Counted from the first letter of the stretch, positions 36,672-45,477 are shown. The stretch: DNA of 64,000 nt from an uncultured Pseudomonadota bacterium (GCA_903928445.1 CAIYRB010000029.1:50504-114503); one strand, 5' to 3'. Numbers and translations are program-made. Notes: generated by a model not told the origin, from the letters alone.

Positions 36672-37652
36672 ATGGGTCCAGCTGCGGCGTTTAAAGCTTT
36701 TATTGCCAGCATTTTGCTCGTCTTGCTGTTGCCTTCTGGCGCCTTCGCCGCTGCCGGCGCAGCGCCTGCTGCTGACGTCGCCAATTTGCCCGAGGCGACG
36801 CGAAAGATCATTTCGCCGGCCAATGCGGTGATCTTGGGATTGGTCGAGGGCATCACCGAGTATCTTCCTGTCTCTTCGACAGGACACCTGGTTTTGGCTG
36901 ATCAATTGCTCGGACTTCGCGACTCCACCAAGCTGACCGAAGACGAGCTAGATGCCGTCGAAGCCTACGAGGTGGTCATTCAGGCCGGAGCCATCCTCGC
37001 GGTGGTCTTGTTATATTTCAAGGCGATTCAACAGATGCTGCTTGGTTTGATCGGACGGTCGCCAGAAGGTCGCAAACTGCTACTAAACGTTGCCGCGGCC
37101 TTTCTCGTCACCGGCGTCATCGGTATGGCCGCGAATAAACTCATAAAGCAATACCTCCAGCACTCCGGGCCGGTCATCTTTGCCCTGGCAGCTGGCGGCC
37201 TGCTGATGCTCGCCTTTGAGCCCAGCCGGTGGGCAAAGGCCGCGCGCACGCGCGGCTACGGCCTCGGTCAGCTCAGCATACGCAACGCGGCCCTCATCGG
37301 GTTGGCCCAATGCGTGGCGATGTGGCCTGGCACCTCACGGTCGATGATGACGATTTTGAGCGGCATGTGCCTCGGTATGACGCCGGTAGCCGCAGCCGAA
37401 TTTTCGTTTATCCTCGGCCTGCCCACCCTACTCGCCGCCACCTGCCTTAAACTCTACAAGGAGGGGCCCGTATTGATGGCGCACATCGGCATACCGGCCA
37501 TGGCCATCGGCCTGGGCGTGGCGGCGGTGGCGGCAGCGATTGCGGTGCGCGGCTTCATCGCTTATCTGAATCGCCGTGGCTTTGTGCCCTTTGGCATCTA
37601 CCGCATCGCTCTGGCCGCAGTCATGTTTCTGGTCCTTGGCCTCGGGGCCTAG
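36672..37652 (+). CDS. uppP: Undecaprenyl-diphosphatase
   Basis: 326 residues. Dephosphorylates undecaprenyl pyrophosphate to recycle the lipid carrier for peptidoglycan and O-antigen synthesis, in the inner membrane. Both active-site motifs are present: LGLVEGITEYLPVSSTGH (about residues 56-73) and PGTSRSMMTILSG (about 219-231). Eight hydrophobic segments fit the BacA/UppP family. It is longer than the usual ~270 residues because of a ~45-residue N-terminal extension that looks like a cleavable signal sequence (FIASILLVLLLPSGAFA), an unusual trait. GAGGG upstream supports this start. Confidence 0.95.
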   Translation: MGPAAAFKAFIASILLVLLLPSGAFAAAGAAPAADVANLPEATRKIISPANAVILGLVEGITEYLPVSSTGHLVLADQLLGLRDSTKLTEDELDAVEAYEVVIQAGAILAVVLLYFKAIQQMLLGLIGRSPEGRKLLLNVAAAFLVTGVIGMAANKLIKQYLQHSGPVIFALAAGGLLMLAFEPSRWAKAARTRGYGLGQLSIRNAALIGLAQCVAMWPGTSRSMMTILSGMCLGMTPVAAAEFSFILGLPTLLAATCLKLYKEGPVLMAHIGIPAMAIGLGVAAVAAAIAVRGFIAYLNRRGFVPFGIYRIALAAVMFLVLGLGA

Positions 37653-37661
37653 GCTAACTCT

Positions 37662-38030
37662 TCACTTCTTGGTGAAGAACGCGTAATCATTAGCAATATC
37701 GGCGTCAGACATCTGCGCCGCAGTGAACGCCGTCATGCTCGTGCCAGTACGTCCACTGCGGATGGCGGCGGAGTATGTCGTTGCGGTGAGGGCGGTGCCC
37801 TTCAGCACCTTGGTGGTAATGGTTGTCAGCGCCCCATCAGCACCATGACAGCTCACACACAGGGTTGTGTAAGACGTGGATACGGCCGTCGCGGTGCCGG
37901 TCGTCGCGGGCGGCGACGCAGGTGCTGGAGAGGATGAGCTGCTGCTACTGCAGCCGCCGACCACCAGGGGAGCCAAGGTAACGAAGGCACTGACGAATAG
38001 GCGTAGGACTGGTGCTGGCGATCGCATCAT
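37662..38030 (-). CDS. Monohaem c-type cytochrome lipoprotein
   Basis: 122 residues. The lipoprotein signal ends at a GGC lipobox near residue 26, followed by a Ser/Pro/Thr-rich linker (about residues 27-52). A small class I cytochrome domain carries CVSCHG (about 58-63) and a distal methionine in TSMTAFTAAQM. It is likely anchored to a membrane facing the periplasm and carries single electrons. It is divergent from the electron-transfer cluster starting at 38296, which makes a shared function plausible. Convergent with uppP; a short CTTCAC/GTGAAG hairpin overlaps its end. Confidence 0.88.
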   Translation of the reverse strand: MMRSPAPVLRLFVSAFVTLAPLVVGGCSSSSSSSPAPASPPATTGTATAVSTSYTTLCVSCHGADGALTTITTKVLKGTALTATTYSAAIRSGRTGTSMTAFTAAQMSDADIANDYAFFTKK

Positions 38031-38091
38031 GGGACCACTCTCTCCTGTAAGACGGAATTGGAATAGGCGCGAGAACCGCGCTAAGGCACTT

Positions 38092-38103
38092 TATGTTAAC
38101 ATA
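38092..38103. promoter_or_regulatory. Perfect 12-bp palindrome, candidate operator
   Basis: TATGTTAACATA is a perfect palindrome located 62 bases upstream of the divergent cytochrome lipoprotein gene and about 190 bases upstream of the multihaem cluster. Its place in the 265-base divergent region fits a regulator site, but a chance occurrence is possible in this AT-rich patch. Confidence 0.3.
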
Positions 38104-38295
38104 TACAGGTGTCCAAGCCCATCCGTTGACCCTAGTGGCCCTGCCGCGGCTTCAAGCAAATCCATAAAGATCGCGTAAAGCCCAAGCTTTAGAATGACAT
38201 TGGCAAGTACCTGACACGCTCATGGCCGAATCCACGTGACCACACCGCAAAATCTCAGGTATGACCTGCACGACTGCTAAAAGGCGACCGCCACC

Positions 38296-39078
38296 GTGAT
38301 CCGTGTCTACTTTATCATCTGGATTCTACTGCTCGCAGCGTTGTGCGGGATTTGGGCGTTTATGCGCCCGCTGTTGACACCACTGGTGTGCTACTGGCTT
38401 GGTTGGGCCGGCTTTGGCATCATGTGTCTGACCAATCTGTACGTTCTGCGTAAAAAGATCCCAGCCATGCAGCACTTGGGCAAGCCGTCACGCTGGCTCG
38501 ACTTTCACATTTTTTGTGGCTTGATCGGCCCGACTCTAGTGGTGTTCCATACCCACTTTAAGGTCAGCGGCTTGGTCGCCATCAGCTTTTGGAGCATGAT
38601 CATCAGCTTTGCTAGCGGCGTCGTCGGCCGCTATTTCTACACCCAACTACTGCAAGCTCGAGGCCACTTAAAGGCGCATCTGAAACGCTACGACGCCGGG
38701 TTTGCCAAGGTTCTGGAGCTGCAGCCGCAGATCTATAATGCGGCAAACCTAAGCGTCATGAAAGCTGATGCCATGCGTCTGGCTTTTGGCGGCTATGATA
38801 TGGGAGCGAAAGACGCGAATCTTGCATCGATCCTGTGGTTTTCTTTAGTCGGCGATGTGCGCCTGCGACTTTCCCCTATGCCAACCCCGCCTGGGGTGTC
38901 GCAACCGATTAAGAAAAAGCTAAAAGAGTATGGACTGATGCGGCGCAAGATCACGCTGCTGGACGCCTACAAGCGGCTGATGGGCTATTGGCATACCTTT
39001 CATGTGCCTTTTGCGGTGTTTATGTACGTGGTCGCGGTGATCCACATCGTCGCCGAACTGCTATTTAGGGTTAACTGA
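38296..39078 (+). CDS. Integral membrane protein with candidate haem-b histidines
   Basis: 260 residues from a GTG; no stronger start is seen. Five hydrophobic helices: two at the N-terminus, two at about residues 75-115, and one at about 235-256. Histidines cluster where a transmembrane haem b would be ligated: DFHIFCGLIGPTLVVFHTHF on one helix and WHTFHVPFAVF...VIHIVAELL on another. A basic cytosolic loop with AHLKRYDAGFAKVLELQ lies between. The arrangement resembles small cytochrome b subunits that pass electrons to periplasmic multihaem cytochromes. As first gene of the cluster it is the likely inner-membrane entry point (inference). Family not firmly recognised. Confidence 0.7.
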   Translation: MIRVYFIIWILLLAALCGIWAFMRPLLTPLVCYWLGWAGFGIMCLTNLYVLRKKIPAMQHLGKPSRWLDFHIFCGLIGPTLVVFHTHFKVSGLVAISFWSMIISFASGVVGRYFYTQLLQARGHLKAHLKRYDAGFAKVLELQPQIYNAANLSVMKADAMRLAFGGYDMGAKDANLASILWFSLVGDVRLRLSPMPTPPGVSQPIKKKLKEYGLMRRKITLLDAYKRLMGYWHTFHVPFAVFMYVVAVIHIVAELLFRVN

Positions 39079-39106
39079 GGCCCTAGGCTTCGCGGAGTGA
39101 TCTGTC

Positions 39107-40480
39107 ATGGACTGGCCGCAAATATCATTTTGGATCGCCGACCATTTAGCCTGGTTGATGGCTGCAGCGATGCTTGGGGTCACGATCTATGGCGTCACAC
39201 GGCGTCGGCGACGGCATGCTGCAGCCAGCTCGACCCTCCAAAACACCATCGAGAAAAACCTCAATGAACCGTTCTCGCTCCATCCCTTGATCGACCCCGC
39301 CAAATGTGCGGGCTGCGGCGCCTGCGTGCGCGCTTGCCCCGAAGGCGAAATCCTCCAGCTGATCCAGCACCGCGCGGTCATGGTGTCACCAACACAGTGT
39401 GTCGGGCACGGCCAGTGCGAAGCGGCCTGTCCCTTTGACGCCATCTCCTTGGTCTTTGGCACCAAGACTCGTGGACGTGAATTGCCCCGTATCTCTGGCC
39501 ACTTCGAAACCAACATCCCGGGCTTGTATATAGCTGGCGAACTAGGCGGCATGGGACTTATCCGCAATGCGGTCAAGCAAGGACGATTGGCGGTGGAGCA
39601 TGCCGCATCGCAGCTAAGTCCAGACCAGAGCCTCCGCGCCAAGGCTGACTACGACCTCCTCATCATCGGTGCAGGACCAGCAGGTATCGCCGCCTCCCTT
39701 GGCGCCCTGGCGGCTAAGCTTCGCTATGTTTGCTTAGAGCAAGGCTCCTTTGGCGGCACCTTCGCCAATTTTCCGCGGCAAAAAATCATCATGACCCAGC
39801 CTGCCGATCTACCGCTGATCGGACCGATGAAATTTCCTCATCATAAAGTCTCCAAGGCACAGCTCATGGCCAAATGGGATGACATCCGCAGCCAATACAA
39901 GCTGCAGGTCAAAGAGCAAACACACTTCAAGACCCTGGTGAAAGACGGCGACGTGTTTCGTGTCGAAACCAGCGCGGGCCAGATGACCGCGCATAAAGTC
40001 ATCCTGGCCACTGGAGTACGAGGCACACCAAGGCGGCTTGGTGTGCCCGGCGAAGATCTCGCCAAAGTCACCTATAACCTCATTGAACCAGAGCAATATC
40101 AAAACCAAAAGGTTGCCGTCGTCGGCAGCGGTAACGCCGCGGCTGAGGCGGTCCAATATTTATGCAAGAAGAGCTACGGCAATCAGGTGACCATGCTAGT
40201 GGCCACCGCGGATTTTGATCGCTGCAACGACGAAAACCAAAGAGCGGTGCGGCTGTGTGCCGAGCAAGGCCTGCTCGAACTGCGCTTCAACGCCAAGGTC
40301 ACCCAGATTGCGCCGGACTCACTGCTGATCAGCGACCAAGGCGGATCTCGGACCATAGCCAATGATTACTTATTTATATTCATCGGCGCTGACCTGCAAA
40401 AGCGTTTTTTCGCCGATCTAGGCATCAAAATCGACAAAAAATTTGGTGAACCCTTGAGCAAAGAACTGGCACCCACATGA
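39107..40480 (+). CDS. Membrane-anchored ferredoxin-flavoprotein oxidoreductase
   Basis: 457 residues. One N-terminal transmembrane helix (WLMAAAMLGVTIYGV) is followed by an Arg-rich stop-transfer. Two [4Fe-4S] motifs lie at about residues 69-115 (CAGCGACVRACP and CVGHGQCEAACP). Then comes ETNIPGLYIAGELGGMGLIRNA, which in thioredoxin-reductase-like enzymes is the C-terminal FAD segment, before a full pyridine-nucleotide oxidoreductase unit: FAD loop IIGAGPAGIAAS, ATGVRGTPRRLG, and NAD(P) loop VVGSGNAAAEA. No redox CxxC of thioredoxin reductase is seen. Basic residues suggest the catalytic part is cytosolic. It could feed NAD(P)H electrons to the membrane partner. The stop overlaps the next start (ATGA). 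Confidence 0.82.
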   Translation: MDWPQISFWIADHLAWLMAAAMLGVTIYGVTRRRRRHAAASSTLQNTIEKNLNEPFSLHPLIDPAKCAGCGACVRACPEGEILQLIQHRAVMVSPTQCVGHGQCEAACPFDAISLVFGTKTRGRELPRISGHFETNIPGLYIAGELGGMGLIRNAVKQGRLAVEHAASQLSPDQSLRAKADYDLLIIGAGPAGIAASLGALAAKLRYVCLEQGSFGGTFANFPRQKIIMTQPADLPLIGPMKFPHHKVSKAQLMAKWDDIRSQYKLQVKEQTHFKTLVKDGDVFRVETSAGQMTAHKVILATGVRGTPRRLGVPGEDLAKVTYNLIEPEQYQNQKVAVVGSGNAAAEAVQYLCKKSYGNQVTMLVATADFDRCNDENQRAVRLCAEQGLLELRFNAKVTQIAPDSLLISDQGGSRTIANDYLFIFIGADLQKRFFADLGIKIDKKFGEPLSKELAPT

Positions 40481-40899
40481 AACGAGCGTACTCTATCGCG
40501 GCAGCCATCGGCGCGAGCATCGTTGCAGTCTTGTCTCTCTTGGCACTGACGCAGTGCGGCTTTAACCGACCGGCGGTCAATGACTCGGCCTTTCAAAAGC
40601 CGACGATCGACCACGCCAACTTTACCGCTAGTTGCGTATCGTGCCACGAAGCCACACGGCCACCACCGGTAGACGTGACCCCGCATGGTAACGGCCAAGA
40701 CTGCGCCGTGTGCCACCGCTTCATCACTGCCGACCCAATCTGGAAGTCATTTTCGCAGTTCTCGCACACGCCGGCACCAACCGCCTGCATTCCCTGTCAT
40801 GGTAGTTTGCGGCCGAAGGCCAATCCGCATCCAGACACCAAGGAGGACTGTGTCTCTTGCCATGCCTTTCCAAAATTCTATCCACCGATCAATCAATGA
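40477..40899 (+). CDS. Tetrahaem c-type cytochrome, probable lipoprotein
   Basis: 140 residues. The N-terminal signal has a hydrophobic core and ends ALTQCGF, a possible lipobox with the acylated Cys near residue 28. Four CXXCH haem motifs follow: CVSCHE, CAVCHR, CIPCHG and CVSCHA, plus extra histidines for bis-His ligation (DHANF, VTPHGNG, FSHTP, NPHPD). It resembles small cytochrome c3/c7-like shuttles. Its start overlaps the flavoprotein stop and its stop overlaps the barrel-gene start (both ATGA), showing tight coupling. Likely a periplasmic electron shuttle between inner and outer membrane. Confidence 0.9.
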   Translation: MKRAYSIAAAIGASIVAVLSLLALTQCGFNRPAVNDSAFQKPTIDHANFTASCVSCHEATRPPPVDVTPHGNGQDCAVCHRFITADPIWKSFSQFSHTPAPTACIPCHGSLRPKANPHPDTKEDCVSCHAFPKFYPPINQ

Positions 40900-42260
40900 G
40901 CACTCGTCTGCGCTACCGAGATACAAAACGCCTTGCTTTATTGGCGCTGCTTGTTTGGGCACCCGCCAAGCAGGCACTGGCCTACGACTACACAGGACAT
41001 CTGCTAACAGGCGCCTACGCCGCAAAGGAGTCCTTTCCCGGGTCCATTGCCGGCAGCAAGGATAATGATCAGCTGATCTATTCCAATCGCGCTTACCTGA
41101 ACGTCACCAAGATCGGGCAAACCCAATATGAATTCGTCACCGACATCCGCGACAACCACGACTTCTTTGATAAGGTCGATACGGCCAGACTAAACCTCTC
41201 CGGACAAAATAAATTCCGGCTACGCCTGTTAGCCTGGAAAGACCCTGGCAATACTCACCCCTATTTCTGGTCGGTGGGACGTTTTTTACCTGCTGACAAT
41301 GGCATCATCTATAACGACGGAGCTGAAGTCGGCTATAAGGTCAATGGCGCAAACAGCGTTGGCGTCTTCGCCGGTTTTCGCCCGCGCGTCAACGATGAGC
41401 GAGCAGTCGAGCTGCAGGCCACGGCCGTCCAAGTCGGCGCCTATGAGGTTTACCAAAGCGAGGGCAGCAATTGGAACGAAGGTAAGTACAGCAGTAACAT
41501 GCTGGTATTTGCCCCGCGTACTTTTGTCTACGACGCACCCACCGAAGCCTTGGACTATATCAATCAATCGTATCTACATTTCGGACCAAATGACCGGGTC
41601 AATACCTACTTGGATTTCGCGGCAAGGCCCGAGGTCAAGGCCGAGGACGCTGTCATTGGTTACGACCACCGCTTTAGTCCGGCGCTAAATGGTGCGCTGA
41701 CCTATTCGCGCATCGATCTGACGGAGTATAAGAATCACCGCGATATTTTTGAAACCCTGTCGGCCAGCTCTTATCAGCAGTTAAAAGTTGGGTCGCGCTA
41801 TAAGCTGACGACGATATCCCGTATCGAGGGCTATGTCCTCTACGGGGAGCGTCATCTCGATCACCTGCGCAAGGTTGAGGTGGCGACCGGCCCGACCTTC
41901 ACCAAGATTCTTGGTGGGCATGCCGCTTCGAGCACCTTAGTCGGCTATCGGCGCAATTTTTTAAGCAACGATCTATTTCTCAACAACAACCTAACGCACT
42001 ATTCTGATGCCTGGGAGGTGTCGGGTGACCTTAGAGTCGGGATCAGACACCAGGACAGTGGCGAAAATCTTCATCCAGTGATTGTCGGCGTGAACCTTGG
42101 CCACGTCTTTTCCCACAGCGTTTTGGGCTCCGTCGGCACCGAGTACGCACACGACGAAAAGGCCACCATCACCAGCGGACTGTTGACCCTCGGCTACCGC
42201 TTTGGCAACCGCGAGTTCGCACCTATCCGCGATGTCGCTCCGCCCAGCGAGAGGTTTTGA
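40896..42260 (+). CDS. Outer-membrane beta-barrel of the multihaem cluster
   Basis: 454 residues from the ATG at 40896. The signal peptide runs to about residue 29 (ALLVWAPAKQALA-Y). The mature chain is a series of amphipathic strands with aromatic belts (YEFVTDIRDNHDFF, KFRLRLLAWKD, VGVFAGFRPR, AYEVYQSEG, GYVLYGERHL, VTLGY-type closing strand LLTLGYRFGNREF). The end APPSERF extends past the last strand. Placed between tetrahaem and 27-haem genes, it is the expected barrel of a porin-cytochrome conduit, though it shares no sequence I can tie to MtrB or known Geobacter porins. The stop directly abuts the next ATG. Confidence 0.8.
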   Translation: MSTRLRYRDTKRLALLALLVWAPAKQALAYDYTGHLLTGAYAAKESFPGSIAGSKDNDQLIYSNRAYLNVTKIGQTQYEFVTDIRDNHDFFDKVDTARLNLSGQNKFRLRLLAWKDPGNTHPYFWSVGRFLPADNGIIYNDGAEVGYKVNGANSVGVFAGFRPRVNDERAVELQATAVQVGAYEVYQSEGSNWNEGKYSSNMLVFAPRTFVYDAPTEALDYINQSYLHFGPNDRVNTYLDFAARPEVKAEDAVIGYDHRFSPALNGALTYSRIDLTEYKNHRDIFETLSASSYQQLKVGSRYKLTTISRIEGYVLYGERHLDHLRKVEVATGPTFTKILGGHAASSTLVGYRRNFLSNDLFLNNNLTHYSDAWEVSGDLRVGIRHQDSGENLHPVIVGVNLGHVFSHSVLGSVGTEYAHDEKATITSGLLTLGYRFGNREFAPIRDVAPPSERF

Positions 42261-44627
42261 ATGCAGCGCGTCCTTGCCGCTTTAACGTTGCTCCTGGCCT
42301 TATGGCTCCATCCCGCAGCCTTTGCCGCGAACCAGCCTCCACCAGCAAAAAAGGCCCATGAGGGCCTCATGAATAAGCTGCTCGCTCCAGGTCCATTGAT
42401 GGAGGGTCATAAGAAATTAGAACATGCCGACTGCCTCTCCTGCCATGCCGCCGGCAAAGGGGTGCCGGATCAAAAGTGCCTCGAGTGTCATAAAGACATT
42501 AAACAATCGTTGGCACGGCCAAAATCCTTTCATAAGCTTACCGACAAGCCCTGCTACGCCTGCCACAGCGACCACAAAGGACGCGATTTTGATGCTCTAG
42601 CCTTTGACACCGAGGAATTCGATCACGCTAAAACCGGCTTCCCGCTAGCGCCTAAGCACCAAGACATCGATTGTGTCGACTGCCACACAGCGCAGCGCAG
42701 CGACCGGGCCATCCGTAAGACCGATCACAGCTTCTTCGCCAAAACTGCCACCTGCGTGAGCTGCCATACCAAGGATGATCCGCACGCTTTTACTGGCAAA
42801 TCGGCAAAAAAGGACTGCAATAGCTGCCACGTTGAGACGACCTGGAAGGACAAGATCACCTTTGACCACAAGAAGGACGGTCACTGGGAGCTTAAAGGCA
42901 AACACGCCGAGGCGGCCTGCGTTGACTGCCACAAGCCCGACTTGGCGCGTGCGGCACTCGGCAAGAAAGTCTTTCATTGGGAAGGGCTAAAGCAGGCGTG
43001 TAACTCCTGCCATGCCGACTACCATGGGTTTGACGGCCTCAAAACCGCCAAACTCGGCAAGCTAGCCAGCTGTCAGACCTGTCATAAAGAGGAAAGCTGG
43101 AAGACGCAGATTACATTCAATCACAACACCAAAACCACCTACGTCCTGGATGGTAAGCATACCCAGGTCCGCTGCAACGATTGCCATCTTCCTTTAGACA
43201 AGAGTCCGCGGGTGAAGGCGAAGAACGAAGGCAGCTCCAGTGGCAACGCGGAGCCGTCCAAGTCGCCGAATAAGATCTCAAGCCTCATCGCCTCCGGAAA
43301 AGACCCGCCGCTGCGGCAATACCACTGGGAGCACCTAAGTAAGAATGGTTGCGCAGCTTGCCATACCAGCCCACATATCGGCAAATTTCCACCAAAGCTC
43401 CTCGCCAAGCCCTGCGCATCCTGCCATGTCACCTCGAGCTGGCTCGAGCTGACCCGCCTGGAAAAGGGCAAATTCGACCACAATACTCTCACCAAGTTTG
43501 CGCTGACCGGCAAACACGAAGGCATCAGTTGCAAATCCTGCCATGTCAAAGATGGCAAAGACAGCTATAAATTTGCCAACGCCGACAAGCAGTTTTGCGT
43601 CAGTTGCCATGCTAGCGTGCATAAAGATCAGTTTAGCCCAAGCTTTAACGCAGCCTCGTGTGCCGACTGCCACGGCACCAAAACCTTCGCGGCGAGCATG
43701 CTGAAGCCTTTTGATCACAACAAAACACGGTTCAAATTAGACGGCGATCATCTCAAGGTAAAGGCCTGCGACACCTGCCATATCCGTGCGCCGGGCAAGA
43801 TGCTGGCGACCAAGCCGCCAAAGCCAGCCGGGCAGTTTATCTTCGCCCATGCGAGTAGCGGCTTTTGCGTCGACTGCCACAAAAACGTGCATATCGGCCA
43901 GTTCCACACCGAATTCGCCGAAAAGGACTGCCGCACCTGCCATAATACCGACACCTTCCTCAAGCGAAAGCCCTTCGACCACCACACCACTGCTTATGAA
44001 ATTACCGGCAAGCATATTCCGCTGAGCTGCGAAAAATGCCATACGCCTACCAAAGAGGCGTTTCCTGGCGCCAAGCATCACGCCAAAGCCAAATTTATCT
44101 TTCCCGACTTAGCCACGCGCAACTGCGCAACTTGCCACGCCGATCCGCATAAGGGCAAATTTGGTGGCCGCTGTGTTGAGTGCCATAACGAAGCCAACAA
44201 ATGGGCATCGATCGGCAGCTTCCACAAAAACTACACCCTCACAGGTGCGCACAATTTACTCGCCTGCGAGCAGTGCCACTTCAAAGATCGACGTTTAACC
44301 GGCCTAAATGACAACTGCCAATTTTGTCACCGCAAAGATGACAGGCATCAAGGTGGTCTACCCGACTGCGCCAGCTGCCATGTGCAGCAGACCTGGTCGG
44401 CCAACACCTTCCATCACTCGATGACCGACTTCCCTTTGATTGGGGCCCACCGCGTCACCGAATGCAACGCCTGCCACAAAAGCGGCGTATATCAGGGGTC
44501 ACCGACGGATTGTGCCGGATGTCACATCAAAGAAGCGCGCGCGGTCGCCCTCCCCAACCACAAGCAGCCGGGATTTGAGGAGTGTGGCAGCTGCCACAAC
44601 CAATTTACCTTTCGCGCTAAGCGGTAG
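42261..44627 (+). CDS. 27-haem c-type cytochrome
   Basis: 788 residues with a signal peptide (about 1-22, ending AAFA). I count 27 CXXCH motifs spread evenly from residue about 58 to 780, one per ~27 residues, and abundant extra histidines in recurring HK, FDH and GKH contexts for bis-His ligation. A repeating unit is visible: FDHxxT..xLxGKH...CxxCH, reminiscent of cytochrome c3/NrfB-like chains. A Ser-rich, haem-free linker (about residues 318-345) divides two halves with 10 and 17 motifs. The protein would form a nanowire-like haem chain, periplasmic or surface-exposed. Its end overlaps the convergent amidotransferase gene by 11 bases. Confidence 0.93.
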   Translation: MQRVLAALTLLLALWLHPAAFAANQPPPAKKAHEGLMNKLLAPGPLMEGHKKLEHADCLSCHAAGKGVPDQKCLECHKDIKQSLARPKSFHKLTDKPCYACHSDHKGRDFDALAFDTEEFDHAKTGFPLAPKHQDIDCVDCHTAQRSDRAIRKTDHSFFAKTATCVSCHTKDDPHAFTGKSAKKDCNSCHVETTWKDKITFDHKKDGHWELKGKHAEAACVDCHKPDLARAALGKKVFHWEGLKQACNSCHADYHGFDGLKTAKLGKLASCQTCHKEESWKTQITFNHNTKTTYVLDGKHTQVRCNDCHLPLDKSPRVKAKNEGSSSGNAEPSKSPNKISSLIASGKDPPLRQYHWEHLSKNGCAACHTSPHIGKFPPKLLAKPCASCHVTSSWLELTRLEKGKFDHNTLTKFALTGKHEGISCKSCHVKDGKDSYKFANADKQFCVSCHASVHKDQFSPSFNAASCADCHGTKTFAASMLKPFDHNKTRFKLDGDHLKVKACDTCHIRAPGKMLATKPPKPAGQFIFAHASSGFCVDCHKNVHIGQFHTEFAEKDCRTCHNTDTFLKRKPFDHHTTAYEITGKHIPLSCEKCHTPTKEAFPGAKHHAKAKFIFPDLATRNCATCHADPHKGKFGGRCVECHNEANKWASIGSFHKNYTLTGAHNLLACEQCHFKDRRLTGLNDNCQFCHRKDDRHQGGLPDCASCHVQQTWSANTFHHSMTDFPLIGAHRVTECNACHKSGVYQGSPTDCAGCHIKEARAVALPNHKQPGFEECGSCHNQFTFRAKR

Positions 44628-45477
44628 CGCCCATCCGGCGAAAGCTGACCTTGCTATCTTTATCGACCAGGATCATGTGATTGGATGGTACCGGGCGCCA
44701 GTCACCCCGCTCCCCAGTCAACTTTTCTGAGACGATCAAAACGGCATGCTCGCTAGGGTCGGCCGGCATCATATGACACACGCCATCTTCGCAGACGTAG
44801 CGACTCCCCTCGGAGAAATACAAGGACAACGGCTCTTCGTCGGTCGTGACAAAGCGCGTTGCCAGCATTTCACTCCCATTGGTAATCACCATATTGAGGT
44901 AAGTACCATCGGTAACCCCAGCAGCAAGCTTCATCGCTTCGACTGCGGCAACGGTCTGGTTCATCGCATCGGCCATATCGCTTAGCTTATAATCATCACC
45001 CTTGGCGCGCAAAAACTCGAGAAATAGCGCGAAAAAGTGCTCCGAATCGGTTTCGCCGTGGATCCAGCTGTACATTTCATCGCTTAAGCCCCGACGAAGC
45101 ACCCGCTTGATCTGTGCAAAGCCTTCGATGCCACCGTTATGCATCATCATCAAACGCTTATAGTGAAAGGGATGACAGTTGGCCTCGGCAATATCGCCAA
45201 CACTGGCGGCCCTGACGTGGGCAAAGATGCAGGTCGAGCGAATCTTAGGCGCTAAGTAGCGCAAGTTTCGGTTGCTCCACGCCGGCGACATCGAGACGAA
45301 GACGGCTGGCTCAGGGTCGATGTCAGGACTGTACCAACCAACGCCAAATCCGTCGCCATTCAAGGGTTCTTCAATTTCGCGCGCATCGAAGCTTTGATTG
45401 ATCAGTGAGTTTTTTGGCTCAAATATGAGTTTGTGCACCACAATTGGAACGCCCTTATACGCTAAAAACCTGCACAT
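44617..45477 (-). CDS. Class II glutamine amidotransferase (YafJ/GATase_4 type)
   Basis: 286 residues. N-terminal-nucleophile hydrolase: after removal of Met1, Cys2 in MCRFLAYKG is the catalytic residue. Other family elements are NGDGFGVGWYSPD, FAHVRAASVGDIAEANCHPF, and MMHNGGIEGF, forming the glutamine pocket. No synthase domain is attached, as in YafJ and EgtC-like proteins, so the ammonia acceptor is unknown. It is the last gene of the minus-strand operon, 58 bases below tatC, and its 3' end overlaps the 27-haem gene. Cytosolic; no signal peptide is possible with Cys2 exposed. Confidence 0.93.
   Translation of the reverse strand: MCRFLAYKGVPIVVHKLIFEPKNSLINQSFDAREIEEPLNGDGFGVGWYSPDIDPEPAVFVSMSPAWSNRNLRYLAPKIRSTCIFAHVRAASVGDIAEANCHPFHYKRLMMMHNGGIEGFAQIKRVLRRGLSDEMYSWIHGETDSEHFFALFLEFLRAKGDDYKLSDMADAMNQTVAAVEAMKLAAGVTDGTYLNMVITNGSEMLATRFVTTDEEPLSLYFSEGSRYVCEDGVCHMMPADPSEHAVLIVSEKLTGERGDWRPVPSNHMILVDKDSKVSFRRMGATA

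Noticed and set aside
37660..37677. CTTCAC/GTGAAG hairpin as terminator of uppP
   Set aside because: The stem is only six bases, has no U-tract and overlaps the end of the opposing gene.
42261..44627. Antisense frames across the 27-haem gene as real genes
   Set aside because: They mirror the regularly spaced CXXCH codons and lack starts, signals or family features.
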